DNA of 64,000 nt from Krasilnikoviella flava (GCF_900167525.1 NZ_FUZQ01000007.1:248001-312000), one strand, 5' to 3'; shown: positions 36,558-45,712, counted from the first letter of the stretch. Translations and numbers: made by a program. The notes: generated by a model from the letters alone, not told the origin.

Positions 36558-38612
36558 GTGACCTCCCCCGACACCGCCGACGCCCCGACGCTCCTCGACC
36601 TGGCGGTGGGGGCCCTCGGCGGCGGACGCCGGGAGGGGCAGCACCAGATGGCGGAGGCCGTCGCGGAGTCCATGGACTCCGGGCGGCACCTGCTCGTCCA
36701 GGCAGGGACCGGGACGGGCAAGTCGCTCGCGTACCTCGTGCCCGCCGTGCGGCACGCCGTCGAGGACGGCAAGCGCGTCGTCGTGTCCACGGCGACATTG
36801 GCCCTGCAGCGCCAGGTCGTGACGCGCGACCTGCCCCTCGTCGCCGAGACGGTGGGTCCGAAGCTGCCCCGGGCGCCCAAGGTGGCCCTCCTCAAGGGCT
36901 GGCACAACTACCTGTGCCGGCACAAGGTCACGGGCGGCTACCCGACCGAGGGCGCGACGCTCTTCGACCTCCCGGCGGACCCGGGACCGGGGGAGGGCGC
37001 CGGAGCGGAACAGCATCCCGCGCCGTCGGGACCGCGGGGTCGGCGCGCCGACGACGCGGCGACGCTGGCCGACCACGTGCGTCGGCTGCACGCCTGGGCC
37101 GACGAGACCGACACTGGCGACCGGGACGACCTGGTGCCCGGCGTCCCGGACCGGGCATGGCGACAGGTCTCGGTGACGGCCCTCGAGTGCCTGGGCCAGC
37201 GCTGCCCGCTCCTCGCGGAGTGTTTCCCCGAGCGAGCCCGCGCGACGGCGCGGGAGGCCGACGTCGTGGTGACGAACCACGCCATGCTCGGGATCGCGGT
37301 CTCCGGCAACCCGGGTGTGCTGCCGGAGCACGACGCCGTGGTCGTCGACGAGGCGCACGAGCTCGCCGAGCGGGTGACCGCCGCGGCGACGGTCGACCTG
37401 TCGCTCACGGTCGTCGAGCACGCCGCGCGACTGGCGCGCCGGCACGGCGGCACCGAGACCGAGGCGCTCGACGCGGCCTCGCAGCGGCTGGGGAGCCTGC
37501 TCGCCACCGCCCCGGCGGAACGCTTTCCCCTGGGCCTGCCCGACGACCTGCGTGCCGCGGTGGCCGCCGTGCGCGACGCCGCACGCGAGCTGCTCACCCG
37601 CCTCAAGCCCCAGGGCGGCGCCAAGGGCCAGGAGGCCCCGGACGCCGGGATGAAGATGGCGCAGTCCGCCGTGCTGCAGCTCTTCGAGGTCGCGGAGCGG
37701 ATGGCGGCCGAGGACACGACCGCGGACGTGCTCTGGTGCTCGCGGCCGCCCGAGAACGCGCCCTGGGCCGGCGACGGCGTCACCCGGCTGCACGCCGCCC
37801 CCCTCGCGGTGGCCGGGCTGATCCGCACCCACCTGCTGGGCGAGGCGACAGGCGTGTTCACGTCCGCCACCCTCACGCTGGGCGGCACCTTCGACCCGTT
37901 GGCCCGCTCCCTGGGGCTCGCCGGTTCCGGTGGCACCGACGAGACCGCGGACTGGACCGGGCTGGACGTCGGCAGCCCGTTCGACTACCCCCGCCAAGGG
38001 ATCCTCTACGTCGCGCGACATCTGCCCGCGCCCGGCCGCGAACCGACCACGGACGCCCAGCTCGACGAGATCGCCGGCCTGATCGAGGCCGCCGGTGGCC
38101 GCACGCTCGGGCTGTTCTCGTCGCGGCGCGCCGCGCTCGCGGCGGCCGAGGCGATGCGCGAACGGCTCGACGTCCCCGTGCTGTGCCAGGGGGACGACCA
38201 GCTGCCCACCCTGGTCCGCGCGTTCGCCGACGACCCGGCGACGTGCCTCTTCGGCACCCTGTCGCTGTGGCAGGGCGTCGACGTCCCGGGGCCGAGCTGC
38301 CAGCTCGTGCTGGTGGACCGCATCCCCTTCCCGCGACCGGACGACCCGGTGAAGGCGGCCCGGGCCCGCTCGGTGGAGCAGGCGGGCGGGAACGGGTTCA
38401 TGCAGGTCTCGGCCACGCACGCCGCGCTGCTGCTCGCGCAGGGCGCGGGCCGGCTGGTGCGGACGGGGGACGACCGCGGGGTCGTCGCCGTCCTCGACCC
38501 GCGGCTCGCGACCGCGCGCTACGGGTCGTTCCTCACCCGGTCCATGCCGGACTTCTGGCCGACCACGGACGGCGAGCTCGTCCGCGCTGCGCTCCGCCGC
38601 CTCGACACCTAG
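36558..38612 (+). CDS. dinG: DinG/XPD-type ATP-dependent helicase
   Basis: A 684-residue superfamily 2 iron-sulfur DNA helicase. Walker A is QAGTGTGKSLAYLVPA (about residues 52-67), and the DEAH box is VVVDEAHELAERV. Four cysteines spanning NYLCRHKV and ECLGQRCPLLAECF fit the 4Fe-4S cluster of the XPD/DinG group. The C-terminal motor ends with QGAGRLVRTGDDRGVVAVLDPR. Despite the E. coli name I see no LexA box in front of it. TAGGAT (36546-36551) ends 6 nt before the GTG start. Confidence 0.88.
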   Translation: MTSPDTADAPTLLDLAVGALGGGRREGQHQMAEAVAESMDSGRHLLVQAGTGTGKSLAYLVPAVRHAVEDGKRVVVSTATLALQRQVVTRDLPLVAETVGPKLPRAPKVALLKGWHNYLCRHKVTGGYPTEGATLFDLPADPGPGEGAGAEQHPAPSGPRGRRADDAATLADHVRRLHAWADETDTGDRDDLVPGVPDRAWRQVSVTALECLGQRCPLLAECFPERARATAREADVVVTNHAMLGIAVSGNPGVLPEHDAVVVDEAHELAERVTAAATVDLSLTVVEHAARLARRHGGTETEALDAASQRLGSLLATAPAERFPLGLPDDLRAAVAAVRDAARELLTRLKPQGGAKGQEAPDAGMKMAQSAVLQLFEVAERMAAEDTTADVLWCSRPPENAPWAGDGVTRLHAAPLAVAGLIRTHLLGEATGVFTSATLTLGGTFDPLARSLGLAGSGGTDETADWTGLDVGSPFDYPRQGILYVARHLPAPGREPTTDAQLDEIAGLIEAAGGRTLGLFSSRRAALAAAEAMRERLDVPVLCQGDDQLPTLVRAFADDPATCLFGTLSLWQGVDVPGPSCQLVLVDRIPFPRPDDPVKAARARSVEQAGGNGFMQVSATHAALLLAQGAGRLVRTGDDRGVVAVLDPRLATARYGSFLTRSMPDFWPTTDGELVRAALRRLDT

Positions 38613-38621
38613 CGTGGGGCC

Positions 38622-39581
38622 GTGGACGAGACACGCAGGACGACCAAGCTCGCGATCGTCGGAGCAGGAGCGGTGGGTTCCACCCTCGCGTACGCGGCCC
38701 TGGCCCGGGGCGCCGCCCGATCCGTGGCCCTCATGGACGTCAACAAGGCGAAGGTGGAGGCCGAGGTCCTCGACCTGCGGCACGGGGGCATGTTCATCCC
38801 GCAGGCGGAGATCGAGGGCTCGGACGACGTGGAGGTCTGCCGGGGCGCCGATGTCGTGGCGGTGACGGCCGGGGCCAAGCAGAAGCCCGGGCAGAGCCGC
38901 CTCGACCTGGCCGAGGCGACCGTCGGTCTGACCCGGTCGATCCTGCCGCGACTGCTCGAGGTCGCGCCCGACGCCGTGTACCTCATGGTCACGAACCCGG
39001 TGGACGTCGTCACGTACGCGGCGCAGGAGATCAGCGGCCTGCCCCGGGGGCGGGTCTTCGGCAGCGGTACGGTCCTCGACTCGTCGCGGCTGCGCGACGC
39101 GCTGGCCCGGCACTGCGGCGTCGCCGTCGGGAACGTGCACGCCAACATCGCAGGCGAGCACGGCGACTCGGAGATCGTGCTGTGGAGCTCGGCCACGATC
39201 GCGGGCGTGCCCCTCCTCGACTGGAGGCCGTTCCGGGGGCGCCCGCCGCTCGACGAGCCCGCGCGGCACCGGATCGCGACGGACGTCGTGGAGTCGGCCT
39301 ACCGTGTGATCGCGGGCAAGGGGGCGACCAACTACGCAGTCGGCCTCGCTGCGACCCGGATCATCGAGGCCGTCCTCAACGACGAGCACCGCGTGATGAA
39401 CGTGTCATCGCGCCTCGACGACTTCTACGGGATCAACGACGTCTGCCTGTCCGTGCCGTCGCTCGTCGACCGACGCGGCGTGACGGAGACCATCGACACG
39501 CCGCTGTCCGAGGACGAGGTCGCGGGGCTGCGGGCGTCGGCCGAGAACATGAAGGAAGTGCAGCGGCGCCTGGGTCTCTGA
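38622..39581 (+). CDS. ldh: L-lactate dehydrogenase
   Basis: A 319-residue NAD-dependent dehydrogenase interconverting pyruvate and lactate. The Rossmann motif is IVGAGAVGSTLAYAAL. The substrate loop AGAKQKPGQSRLDL has Gln where malate dehydrogenases have Arg, favouring lactate. VTNPVDVVTY and the catalytic His in ANIAGEHGDSE are intact. Its -10 element TAGCGT (38610-38615) begins at the TAG stop of dinG and ends 6 nt before the GTG, so it has its own leaderless promoter despite the 9-nt gap. A hairpin follows the stop. Confidence 0.93.
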   Translation: MDETRRTTKLAIVGAGAVGSTLAYAALARGAARSVALMDVNKAKVEAEVLDLRHGGMFIPQAEIEGSDDVEVCRGADVVAVTAGAKQKPGQSRLDLAEATVGLTRSILPRLLEVAPDAVYLMVTNPVDVVTYAAQEISGLPRGRVFGSGTVLDSSRLRDALARHCGVAVGNVHANIAGEHGDSEIVLWSSATIAGVPLLDWRPFRGRPPLDEPARHRIATDVVESAYRVIAGKGATNYAVGLAATRIIEAVLNDEHRVMNVSSRLDDFYGINDVCLSVPSLVDRRGVTETIDTPLSEDEVAGLRASAENMKEVQRRLGL

Positions 39582-39595
39582 CGAGACCTGCCGGT

Positions 39596-39617
39596 GCGCC
39601 GGGCGGTCGCCCGGCGC
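39596..39617. terminator. Bidirectional terminator between ldh and lexA
   Basis: A perfect 10-bp inverted repeat, GCGCCGGGCG (39596-39605) with CGCCCGGCGC (39608-39617), lies between the convergent ldh and lexA genes with only 39 nt between stops. Confidence 0.7.
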
Positions 39618-39620
39618 CGC

Positions 39621-40472
39621 TCAGAGGCTGCGGAGCACCGCCACGACCCGCCCCAGCACCTGCGCCTCGTCGCCGGGGATGGGGGAGTACGCGGTGTTCT
39701 GCGGCAGCAGCCAGGTGTGGCCGTCGGTCTGCTTGAACGTCTTCACCGTGGCCTCGCCGTCGATCATCGCGGCGACGACCTCCCCGTTCTCGGCGACCGG
39801 CTGGCTGCGCACGACCACCCAGTCGCCGTCGCAGATCGCGGCGTCGACCATCGAGTCGCCCGCGACCTTGAGCAGGAACAGGTCGCCGTCGCCGACGATC
39901 TGCCGCGGGAGCGGGAAGACGTCCTCGACGACCTGCTCGGCGAGGATCGGACCGCCGGCGGCGATGCGGCCGACCAGCGGGACGTACGAGGGCGCCTCGG
40001 CGGGCTGGGCGTCGGACGCGGCGATGGAGCCGGCCACGAACCCAGGCGTAGGAGTGCGCGCGTCGCCGTGCCGTCCGTTCCCGTCGGTCGCGGGCGCCTC
40101 GGGGTCGACGACCTCGATCGCGCGCGGCCGGTTGGGGTCGCGGCGCAGATAGCCCTTGCGCTCCAGCGTGGTGAGCTGGTGCTTGACGGAGGACGGGCTC
40201 GCGAGCCCGACCGCCTCGCCGATCTCGCGCATGGTCGGCGGGTACCCGCGGGACTCGACGGAACGGCGGATGGTGTCGAGGACGCGTCGCTGCCGCGGCG
40301 TGAGGCGGTCGGCCGACGACGACAGCTCGCTCACTGACGCCAGCGCGGTCACCGAGATTCCGTTCGCCGTGGTCGCTGCCGCGTCCTCGGGGTTCTCGTC
40401 CCGCGCCGACCACGCCGCCGTGACCGTCGTGGTCGTCGTGGACGCCGGGACCTGCTCCCGTCCGCTGGTCAT
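39621..40472 (-). CDS. lexA: SOS repressor LexA
   Basis: A 283-residue repressor-protease, longer than typical (about 200-240) owing to a Thr/Ala-rich N-terminal extension of about 55 residues and an Ala/Gly-rich linker. The winged helix covers [29 protein letters not shown] in parts. The self-cleavage site is Ala172-Gly173 in GRIAAGGPI, with catalytic Ser207 ([10 protein letters not shown]) and Lys244 (EATVKTF). A later start near MREIG-proximal residues is impossible, but an internal start before LTPRQRR cannot be ruled out. It is autoregulated through a LexA box over its -35. RecA, encoded 17 kb away, stimulates cleavage. Confidence 0.95.
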   Translation of the reverse strand: MTSGREQVPASTTTTTVTAAWSARDENPEDAAATTANGISVTALASVSELSSSADRLTPRQRRVLDTIRRSVESRGYPPTMREIGEAVGLASPSSVKHQLTTLERKGYLRRDPNRPRAIEVVDPEAPATDGNGRHGDARTPTPGFVAGSIAASDAQPAEAPSYVPLVGRIAAGGPILAEQVVEDVFPLPRQIVGDGDLFLLKVAGDSMVDAAICDGDWVVVRSQPVAENGEVVAAMIDGEATVKTFKQTDGHTWLLPQNTAYSPIPGDEAQVLGRVVAVLRSL

Positions 40473-40550
40473 CGCGTTCTCCGTCCTCCAGGGGCGCGGC
40501 CCGCGGGCGGGCCGATGAAATCCGACAAACCTTCCATCGCGCTGCCGGTC

Positions 40551-40590
40551 ACTCTAGGCCAGTTCCGGCCCGACATCAAACATCTGTTCG
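40551..40590 (-). promoter_or_regulatory. lexA promoter with overlapping LexA box
   Basis: On the minus strand TTGATG (40579-40574) and TAGAGT (40556-40551) are spaced by 17 bp, a good housekeeping promoter. CAAAC-ATCT-GTTCG (40577-40590), one mismatch from the LexA consensus, overlaps the -35. This gives autorepression of lexA, with an 80-nt leader. Confidence 0.75.
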
Positions 40591-40643
40591 ATCAGGCCTC
40601 GACCGTGTCGCCCTGGCGTGGTACACCTAGTACAGCAGTTCGA

Positions 40644-40672
40644 CGTACAGGTGTTCGACGAACGGATGTTCG
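40644..40672 (+). promoter_or_regulatory. Tandem LexA boxes upstream of the LysM gene
   Basis: CGTAC-AGGT-GTTCG (40644-40657, one mismatch) and CGAAC-GGAT-GTTCG (40659-40672, perfect) lie side by side, 15 bp apart centre to centre. TACACC/TAGTAC sequences at about 40622-40633 may be the -10. The pair should give tight LexA control of the divergent LysM gene, separate from the lexA box 60 bp away. Confidence 0.75.
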
Positions 40673-40720
40673 ACGGAGCTGGCGCCCACGGGCGGCACGA
40701 CGTGGACCGGAGGCAGGACG

Positions 40721-41059
40721 ATGCAGAACGCTCGCAGCACCAGTGACGCACCGGGGTTCCTCGGGCTCGGAGGGCTCCGGCTCACCCGGAGAGGTCGTGT
40801 CGTGATCATGGCGCTCGTCCTCCTGGTGCTCGTGGGCGCCGGGCTGATCGGGCAGCGAGCCGTGGCGGAGGCCCCCGGTGCCGGGGTCGAGGTGCGGATC
40901 CACACCGTCGCACCGGGGGAGACGATGTGGCAGTACGCGCAGTCCGTGCGCGACGCGGGCGAAGACCTGCGCGACGTCGTCGCGGAGCTCCGCGACCTCA
41001 ACGGCCTGGCGACTGCGGAGCTGGAGGCGGGCCAGGTCGTGCTGTTGCCGCAGGACTGA
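40721..41059 (+). CDS. LysM-domain membrane protein, SOS-induced division suppressor candidate
   Basis: A 112-residue single-pass protein. Residues 1-27 are cytoplasmic and basic, residues 28-45 (VVIMALVLLVLVGAGLIG) span the membrane, and the rest is an extracytoplasmic LysM peptidoglycan-binding domain (HTVAPGETMWQYAQSV ... LNGLATAELEAGQVVLLP). Small LysM proteins divergent from lexA, such as YneA of Bacillus, DivS of Corynebacterium and Rv2719c, delay cell division during SOS; sequence conservation is low but position, topology and size agree. The ATG has GGAGG 7 nt upstream. It is controlled by tandem LexA boxes. Confidence 0.82.
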   Translation: MQNARSTSDAPGFLGLGGLRLTRRGRVVIMALVLLVLVGAGLIGQRAVAEAPGAGVEVRIHTVAPGETMWQYAQSVRDAGEDLRDVVAELRDLNGLATAELEAGQVVLLPQD

Positions 41060-41170
41060 GCGTGGTCCGGCGTCGGGGCCGGGCGGATCCTGCTTGCGCC
41101 GACGGTCGCGCGCCGCTTACCTTGACGGGCAGCCGGGCGCCGGTCCGGAGCCGAGCGCAGGAGACCAGCG

Positions 41171-41716
41171 ATGCACTGCCCGTTCTGCCGCCACGCGGAC
41201 TCACGAGTTATCGACTCGCGCACCTCCGACGACGGCTCGTCCATCCGCCGACGGCGCCAGTGCCCCGCGTGCCAGCGCCGCTTCACCACGATCGAGACGG
41301 CGAGCCTCTCGGTGGCCAAGCGGTCCGGCGTCACCGAACCGTTCAGCCGGGACAAGGTCGTGGCAGGCGTGCGCAAGGCCTGCCAGGGGCGGCCGGTGAG
41401 CGCCGACGACCTCGCCGTCCTGGCGCAGAAGGTCGAGGAGACCCTTCGCGCCTCCGGCCGTCCGGAGATCGAGGCGAACGAGGTGGGCCTGGCGATTCTC
41501 GGTCCACTGCGCGAGCTCGACGAGGTCGCCTATCTGCGGTTCGCGAGCGTGTACCAGTCGTTCGAGTCCCTGGAGGACTTCGAGAGCGCGATCACCTCGC
41601 TCCGCGTGGAGCGCGAGGCGCGCGGCCAGGAGGCGCGCGCGGACGACGTCGACAGCGGGTCCGGCGAGGGCCGGGTCGGCGAGCCGTCCAGCGCGGGGCG
41701 CGACACGTCGGTCTGA
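41171..41716 (+). CDS. nrdR: Transcriptional repressor NrdR
   Basis: A 181-residue repressor of ribonucleotide reductase genes. The N-terminal zinc ribbon has [17 protein letters not shown] and [10 protein letters not shown], followed by an ATP-cone ([18 protein letters not shown]) that senses ATP/dATP. The C-terminal tail after about residue 150 is longer and more acidic than in most NrdR. An AGGAG site lies 9 nt before the ATG. It follows the lexA-linked LysM gene, a conserved actinobacterial arrangement; no nrd genes are in the window, so its targets lie elsewhere. Confidence 0.95.
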   Translation: MHCPFCRHADSRVIDSRTSDDGSSIRRRRQCPACQRRFTTIETASLSVAKRSGVTEPFSRDKVVAGVRKACQGRPVSADDLAVLAQKVEETLRASGRPEIEANEVGLAILGPLRELDEVAYLRFASVYQSFESLEDFESAITSLRVEREARGQEARADDVDSGSGEGRVGEPSSAGRDTSV

Positions 41717-41846
41717 AGCGGGTCTCGCCCGGTCCGGGTGAAATGCCCTGGCGTCCCGGGGAGCGCCAAGGCATGCTGGACCGGATCAGGTGCCGCGCGG
41801 TCCGCCGTGCGAGCACACCCACCCCGACGACGACGAGGTGACCGTG

Positions 41847-42032
41847 ATGACGACGGACGACTCCCGGGCGACGAAGGCCACCGAGGACACGAAGGCGCGC
41901 TTCAGGGAGGCGCTGGAGAAGAAGAACGCCGCCAGCCATCCGACCGCCGGCAAGGACGGCAACACCGGTCAGGTGCACGGCTCGGAGACGACCGGGCCGG
42001 TGCAGAAGATGTTCCGCCGCAAGTCGGGCTGA
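41847..42032 (+). CDS. DUF5302 family small protein
   Basis: A 61-residue hydrophilic protein, MTTDDSRATKATEDTKARF and then EALEKKNAASHP, ending MFRRKSG. The ARFREALEKK helix and the FRRKSG end match the actinobacterial DUF5302 family, whose function is unknown. The ATG at 41847 is preferred because GAGGTG (41834-41839) lies 7 nt upstream; a GTG at 41838 would add three residues. The strongest hairpin of the window follows directly. Confidence 0.78.
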   Translation: MTTDDSRATKATEDTKARFREALEKKNAASHPTAGKDGNTGQVHGSETTGPVQKMFRRKSG

Positions 42033-42044
42033 GCGGCCCGCACG

Positions 42045-42093
42045 ACACGCGAGAGGGCGGCCCCGGACACTCCGGGGCCGCCCTCTCGCGTGT
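42045..42093. terminator. Strong bidirectional terminator between the DUF5302 gene and serA
   Basis: Positions 42045-42067 and 42071-42093 form a perfect 23-bp stem closed by the 3-nt loop CAC. The core reads GAGGGCGGCCCCGGA on the left arm. It separates the convergent DUF5302 and serA genes, 13 nt after one stop and 16 nt after the other. Confidence 0.85.
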
Positions 42094-42108
42094 CGGTGGT
42101 GGGGCCGC

Positions 42109-43347
42109 TCAGCCTGCCGCGGGTCCGGGCGGGAACTCGGGCCTCTCGAACGCGTCGCGGATGCGCAGGCGAATGGTGGAGTCCATCGCCTGGAGCTTGG
42201 CCGACGCGCCGCGCTGCGTGACGTCCGAGATGTCGGTCACCACGTAGCCGATCTCGCCGCGCGTGGCGAGCATCTGCGCCTCGATGTTGGCGCCGTGGTC
42301 GGCGAACACCTGGTTCACGCGCGCGAGGACACCGGGCACGTTGCGGTGCAGCAGCATGATGCGGCCGACCCCCGTGTGCGCGAGCTGGAGGTTGGGCAGG
42401 TTCACGGACAGGGTCGTCGACCCGGTGGCCATGAAGTCCCGCAGCTTCTTGGACACGAACTCGCCGATCGCCTCCTGCGCCTCTTCCGTCGAGCCGCCGA
42501 CGTGAGGGGTGAGGATGACGTTCGGGAGTCCCCGGAGCGGCGAGGCGAACCCGTCCCCGCGCTTCTTGGGCTCGGTCGGGAAGACGTCGACGGCCGCGCC
42601 GCCGAGGTGGCCGGACAGGATGTGCTCCCGCAGCGCGTCCACGTCCACGACGAAGCCGCGCGACAGGTTGAGGAAGATCGCGCCCGGCTTCATCCCGGCG
42701 AAGAGGTCCGCCCCGAACAGGCCGGCGTTGCCCGCCCGTCCGTCCACGTGGATCGTCACGGCGTCGGCCTGGGCGAGCAGCTCCTCGATCGTCTCGACGC
42801 GGTGCGCGTTGCCCAGTGCCAGCTTCTCGGCGGTGTCGTAGAAGACGACCCGCATGCCGAGGTTCTCCGCGAGCACCGAGAGCTGGGAGCCGATGTTGCC
42901 GTAGCCGATGATGCCCAGCGTCCGGCCGCGTACCTCGTGCGAGCCGTCGGCGGTCTTGTCCCAGACGCCGTCGTGCAGTGCCTTGTCGCGCACGGTGAGG
43001 CGCCGCGTCAGCGCGATGATCTCCGAGATCGCGAGCTCCACCACGGAGCGCGTGTTGGAGTACGGCGCGTTGAACACCGCGACGCCGTGGGCCGCGGCGG
43101 CGTCGAGATCGATCTGGTTGGTGCCGATGGAGAACGTGCCCACGGCCTGCAGGCCGGGGACGCTCTGGAGCACCTTGCGGGTCACCATGGTCTTGGACCG
43201 GATGCCGAGGATCTGGAAGTCCGCGAGGGACTCGATCAGCTCGGCCTCGTCGAGCGCGCCGGGGCGCGTGACGACCTCGATGCCCGCATCACGAAGATTC
43301 TGGGCAGCGACGGGGTGGACGTTCTCGAGAAGGAGGGCTCGCAGCAC
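42109..43347 (-). CDS. serA: D-3-phosphoglycerate dehydrogenase, short (E. coli SerA) type
   Basis: A 412-residue dehydrogenase for the first step of serine synthesis. It starts LRALLLENVHPVA, with the NAD-binding GIIGYGNIGSQL, catalytic region NLSRGFVVDVDAL, TPHVGGSTEEAQ with the catalytic His, and a C-terminal ACT domain (RNVPGVLARVNQVFADHGANI) for serine feedback. It lacks the ASB insert of the long actinobacterial SerA. The start is uncertain: GTG 43347 matches SerA homologues, but the frame is open to 43383. No good ribosome site is visible. It lies downstream of the HelD-like gene and may be read through from it. Confidence 0.88.
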   Translation of the reverse strand: MLRALLLENVHPVAAQNLRDAGIEVVTRPGALDEAELIESLADFQILGIRSKTMVTRKVLQSVPGLQAVGTFSIGTNQIDLDAAAAHGVAVFNAPYSNTRSVVELAISEIIALTRRLTVRDKALHDGVWDKTADGSHEVRGRTLGIIGYGNIGSQLSVLAENLGMRVVFYDTAEKLALGNAHRVETIEELLAQADAVTIHVDGRAGNAGLFGADLFAGMKPGAIFLNLSRGFVVDVDALREHILSGHLGGAAVDVFPTEPKKRGDGFASPLRGLPNVILTPHVGGSTEEAQEAIGEFVSKKLRDFMATGSTTLSVNLPNLQLAHTGVGRIMLLHRNVPGVLARVNQVFADHGANIEAQMLATRGEIGYVVTDISDVTQRGASAKLQAMDSTIRLRIRDAFERPEFPPGPAAG

Positions 43348-43390
43348 GAGGCCATGGTGCGCCGTGCGGGCCCGCGCCCACAAACCCGTC

Positions 43391-45712
43391 TCACGCCACG
43401 GCGAGCTCCACGATGCCCGTGGGCAGCGCCTGCTCGTGCACGACGACGAGGCGCTGGGTCGGGCGGGTCATCGCGACGTACAGGTCCGAGGCTCCGCCGG
43501 TTCCCTGCGCGACCGTCGCCGGCTCGACCAGCACGACGGCGTCGAACTCCAGTCCCTTGGCGGCGCGCGGGTCGAGCACGCTCACCTGCGCGTCCTCCGG
43601 GCGCTGCGCGAGCAGGCGGGCGGCCTCCTGCGCTCCCAGGGCGCCGGGCAGGACGGACTCCACGGCCTCGCGCAGCGCGCGCACCTGGTCGGCGGCGGCG
43701 ACCACCGCCACCCGCCCGGCGCCGTCGGCGCCGACGAAGTCGGCCGCGAGCGCGGCGACCTGGTCGACGACCTCCTGGACAAGGACGGGCCTCGCCGGGC
43801 CGGACGGGGTGACCCTGCTGAGCTCCAGCGCACCGTCGACCTGGCGGGCGGCGGTGAGCGGCGAGACCGGGAGCGCGGCCGCGGCGGCCATCCGCTGCGC
43901 GGCGTCGGCGACCTCGGCCGGGGTGCGGTAGGAGACGGTGAGCTCCTCGAGGCGCCACGACCCGCCGAGCACCGGGTCCAGCGCGTCGGGCCACGACCGG
44001 GCCCCCGCGGGCGACGACGTCTGGGCGACGTCGCCCACGATCGTCATCGAGCGGGTGGGCACGCGGCGCACGAGCATCCGCCACGCCATCGGGGACAGCT
44101 CCTGCGCCTCGTCGACGACCACGTGGCCGTACGTCCAGGTGCGGTCCTCCGCGGCGCGCTCGGCCGTGGTCAGACGCGGCCCCGTGGACTCGAAGCGGGA
44201 CGCCAGCGTCTCGGCGTCGACCAGCCCGCCGCCGGCCCCGGTGGACTCGAGCACGGACCGGGCGTACTCGAGCTCGGCCGCCCGTTCCGTCGCGCGGGCC
44301 CGGGCCTCGGCGCGGGCGATCGAGCCGTCCTCGCCGAGCAGCTCGGCGGCCTCGTCCAGCAGGGGCACGTCGGCCTCGGTCCACGGCTCGTCCGGGTCGC
44401 GGCGCAGGGCCGCGCGCTCGCCGGCGGTGAGCTCGGGGGCCGCCTCCGCGAGCCGGTGCGGCTTGGCGAAGAGGTCGGCGACGAGCTTCTCCGGCGTGAT
44501 CGGGAACCACGCGAGGTTGAGCGCGACGCGCACGTCGCGGTGGGAGCGCAGGTCCTCGGTGACCATGGCGACGTCCTCGGGGGCGAGGTCGGCGTCGGCC
44601 GCGGCGCGGTACTGGTCCACGAGGCGGGTGAGCATGTCGCGCGCGAACGCGGCGCGCGCCTCGTTGTGGGGCTTGTGCGTCCGGCGCGCACGGCCGATCG
44701 CCTCCCGCACGTCCCGGCGTCGCACGACCAGGTCGTACCCCTCGAGGCGGAAGCGGACGTCGCGCGCGGGGACGCGCTCGCGGGCGCGCACGGCTCGGCG
44801 TACGACGTCGCGCCACAGCAGGCGCCCCTTGATCTCGGTGGCCGCGGGGGTGTCGGCCTCGTTCGCCCGGACGCCCGGGAGCAGCTCGCCCACGGTGGTC
44901 GCCACGACACCGGTCTCGCCCAGCGAGGGGAGCACCTGGTCGATGTAGCGCAGGAAGGCGCGGCTCGGGCCGACCAGCAGCACGCCGCTGCGCTCCAGCA
45001 CGCGCCGGTGCGCGTACAGCAGGTAGGCGGCGCGGTGCAGGGCGACCGCCGTCTTGCCGGTGCCCGGCCCGCCCTGGACGACGAGCGCGCCGGCGAGGTC
45101 GGCGCGGATGATGCGGTCCTGCTCGGACTGGATGGTCGCGACGATGTCGGTCATGCGGCCCGTGCGGCGCGTGGCCAGCGAGGCGAGCAGCGCCCCCTCG
45201 CCGGAGAGCGTCGAGGCAGCGAGGGTGCCGGCGCCGGTCGTGCCGTCGGCGCCGTCCGCGGCCTGCAGCGCGTCGAGGTCGAGCACCTCGTCCTCGAGCC
45301 CCGTGACGGCGCGCCCCGTGGTCACGAGGTGCCGCCGGCGGCGGACGCCCGCGGGATGCAGGGCCGTGGCCCGGTAGAACGGGGTGGCCGCGGGTGCCCG
45401 CCAGTCCGTGAGGAGCGAGCGGTGCTCGGCGTCCGCGAGGCCCAGGCGGCCCACGTACCGGGTGCCGCCGTCGTCGAGGTCGAGGCGACCGAAGGCGAGG
45501 CGGTCCTCGACGGCGTCCAGCTGCGCCACACGGTCCTCGTAGAGGGTCGCGAAGGCGTCGCGCTCGCTGCGGTTCTGCGGTGACCCCGACGGGCCCGAGC
45601 GCCGGACCTCCGCGAGGCGCTCGCGCGTCGCGCGCCGCAGCTCGTCCAGTCGGGCGTAGAGGCCGTCGACGACCCCCTGCTCGCGGGCCAGCTCGTCCTG
45701 CCTGCCTGCCAC
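43391..45712 (-). CDS. HelD/HelR-like UvrD-family ATPase (RNA polymerase recycling factor)
   Basis: A 773-residue superfamily 1 ATPase. An N-terminal charged coiled coil of about 70 residues (LAREQGVVDGLYARLDELRR onward) precedes the split motor: Walker A VVQGGPGTGKTAVALHRAAYLL, VVVDEAQELSPMAWRML, and AAKGLEFDAVVLVEP with VAMTRPTQRLVVVHE at the end. The N-terminal coil followed by a Rep/UvrD-like motor with insertions is typical of HelD proteins that dissociate stalled or drug-bound RNA polymerase; the actinobacterial HelR branch confers rifamycin tolerance. GTG 45712 has GGGGAGGA 3 nt upstream. Whether it is HelD or HelR cannot be decided here. Confidence 0.85.
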   Translation of the reverse strand: MAGRQDELAREQGVVDGLYARLDELRRATRERLAEVRRSGPSGSPQNRSERDAFATLYEDRVAQLDAVEDRLAFGRLDLDDGGTRYVGRLGLADAEHRSLLTDWRAPAATPFYRATALHPAGVRRRRHLVTTGRAVTGLEDEVLDLDALQAADGADGTTGAGTLAASTLSGEGALLASLATRRTGRMTDIVATIQSEQDRIIRADLAGALVVQGGPGTGKTAVALHRAAYLLYAHRRVLERSGVLLVGPSRAFLRYIDQVLPSLGETGVVATTVGELLPGVRANEADTPAATEIKGRLLWRDVVRRAVRARERVPARDVRFRLEGYDLVVRRRDVREAIGRARRTHKPHNEARAAFARDMLTRLVDQYRAAADADLAPEDVAMVTEDLRSHRDVRVALNLAWFPITPEKLVADLFAKPHRLAEAAPELTAGERAALRRDPDEPWTEADVPLLDEAAELLGEDGSIARAEARARATERAAELEYARSVLESTGAGGGLVDAETLASRFESTGPRLTTAERAAEDRTWTYGHVVVDEAQELSPMAWRMLVRRVPTRSMTIVGDVAQTSSPAGARSWPDALDPVLGGSWRLEELTVSYRTPAEVADAAQRMAAAAALPVSPLTAARQVDGALELSRVTPSGPARPVLVQEVVDQVAALAADFVGADGAGRVAVVAAADQVRALREAVESVLPGALGAQEAARLLAQRPEDAQVSVLDPRAAKGLEFDAVVLVEPATVAQGTGGASDLYVAMTRPTQRLVVVHEQALPTGIVELAVA

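Noticed and set aside
36450-36560. LexA box before the DinG-type helicase, expected from the E. coli name.
   Set aside because: No CGAAC-N4-GTTCG-like sequence is present in the 103-nt upstream gap.
36144-39389. A 1081-codon minus-strand open frame opposite hflX, dinG and ldh.
   Set aside because: Low-complexity Arg/Gly/His translation without motifs; three clear genes lie on the + strand.
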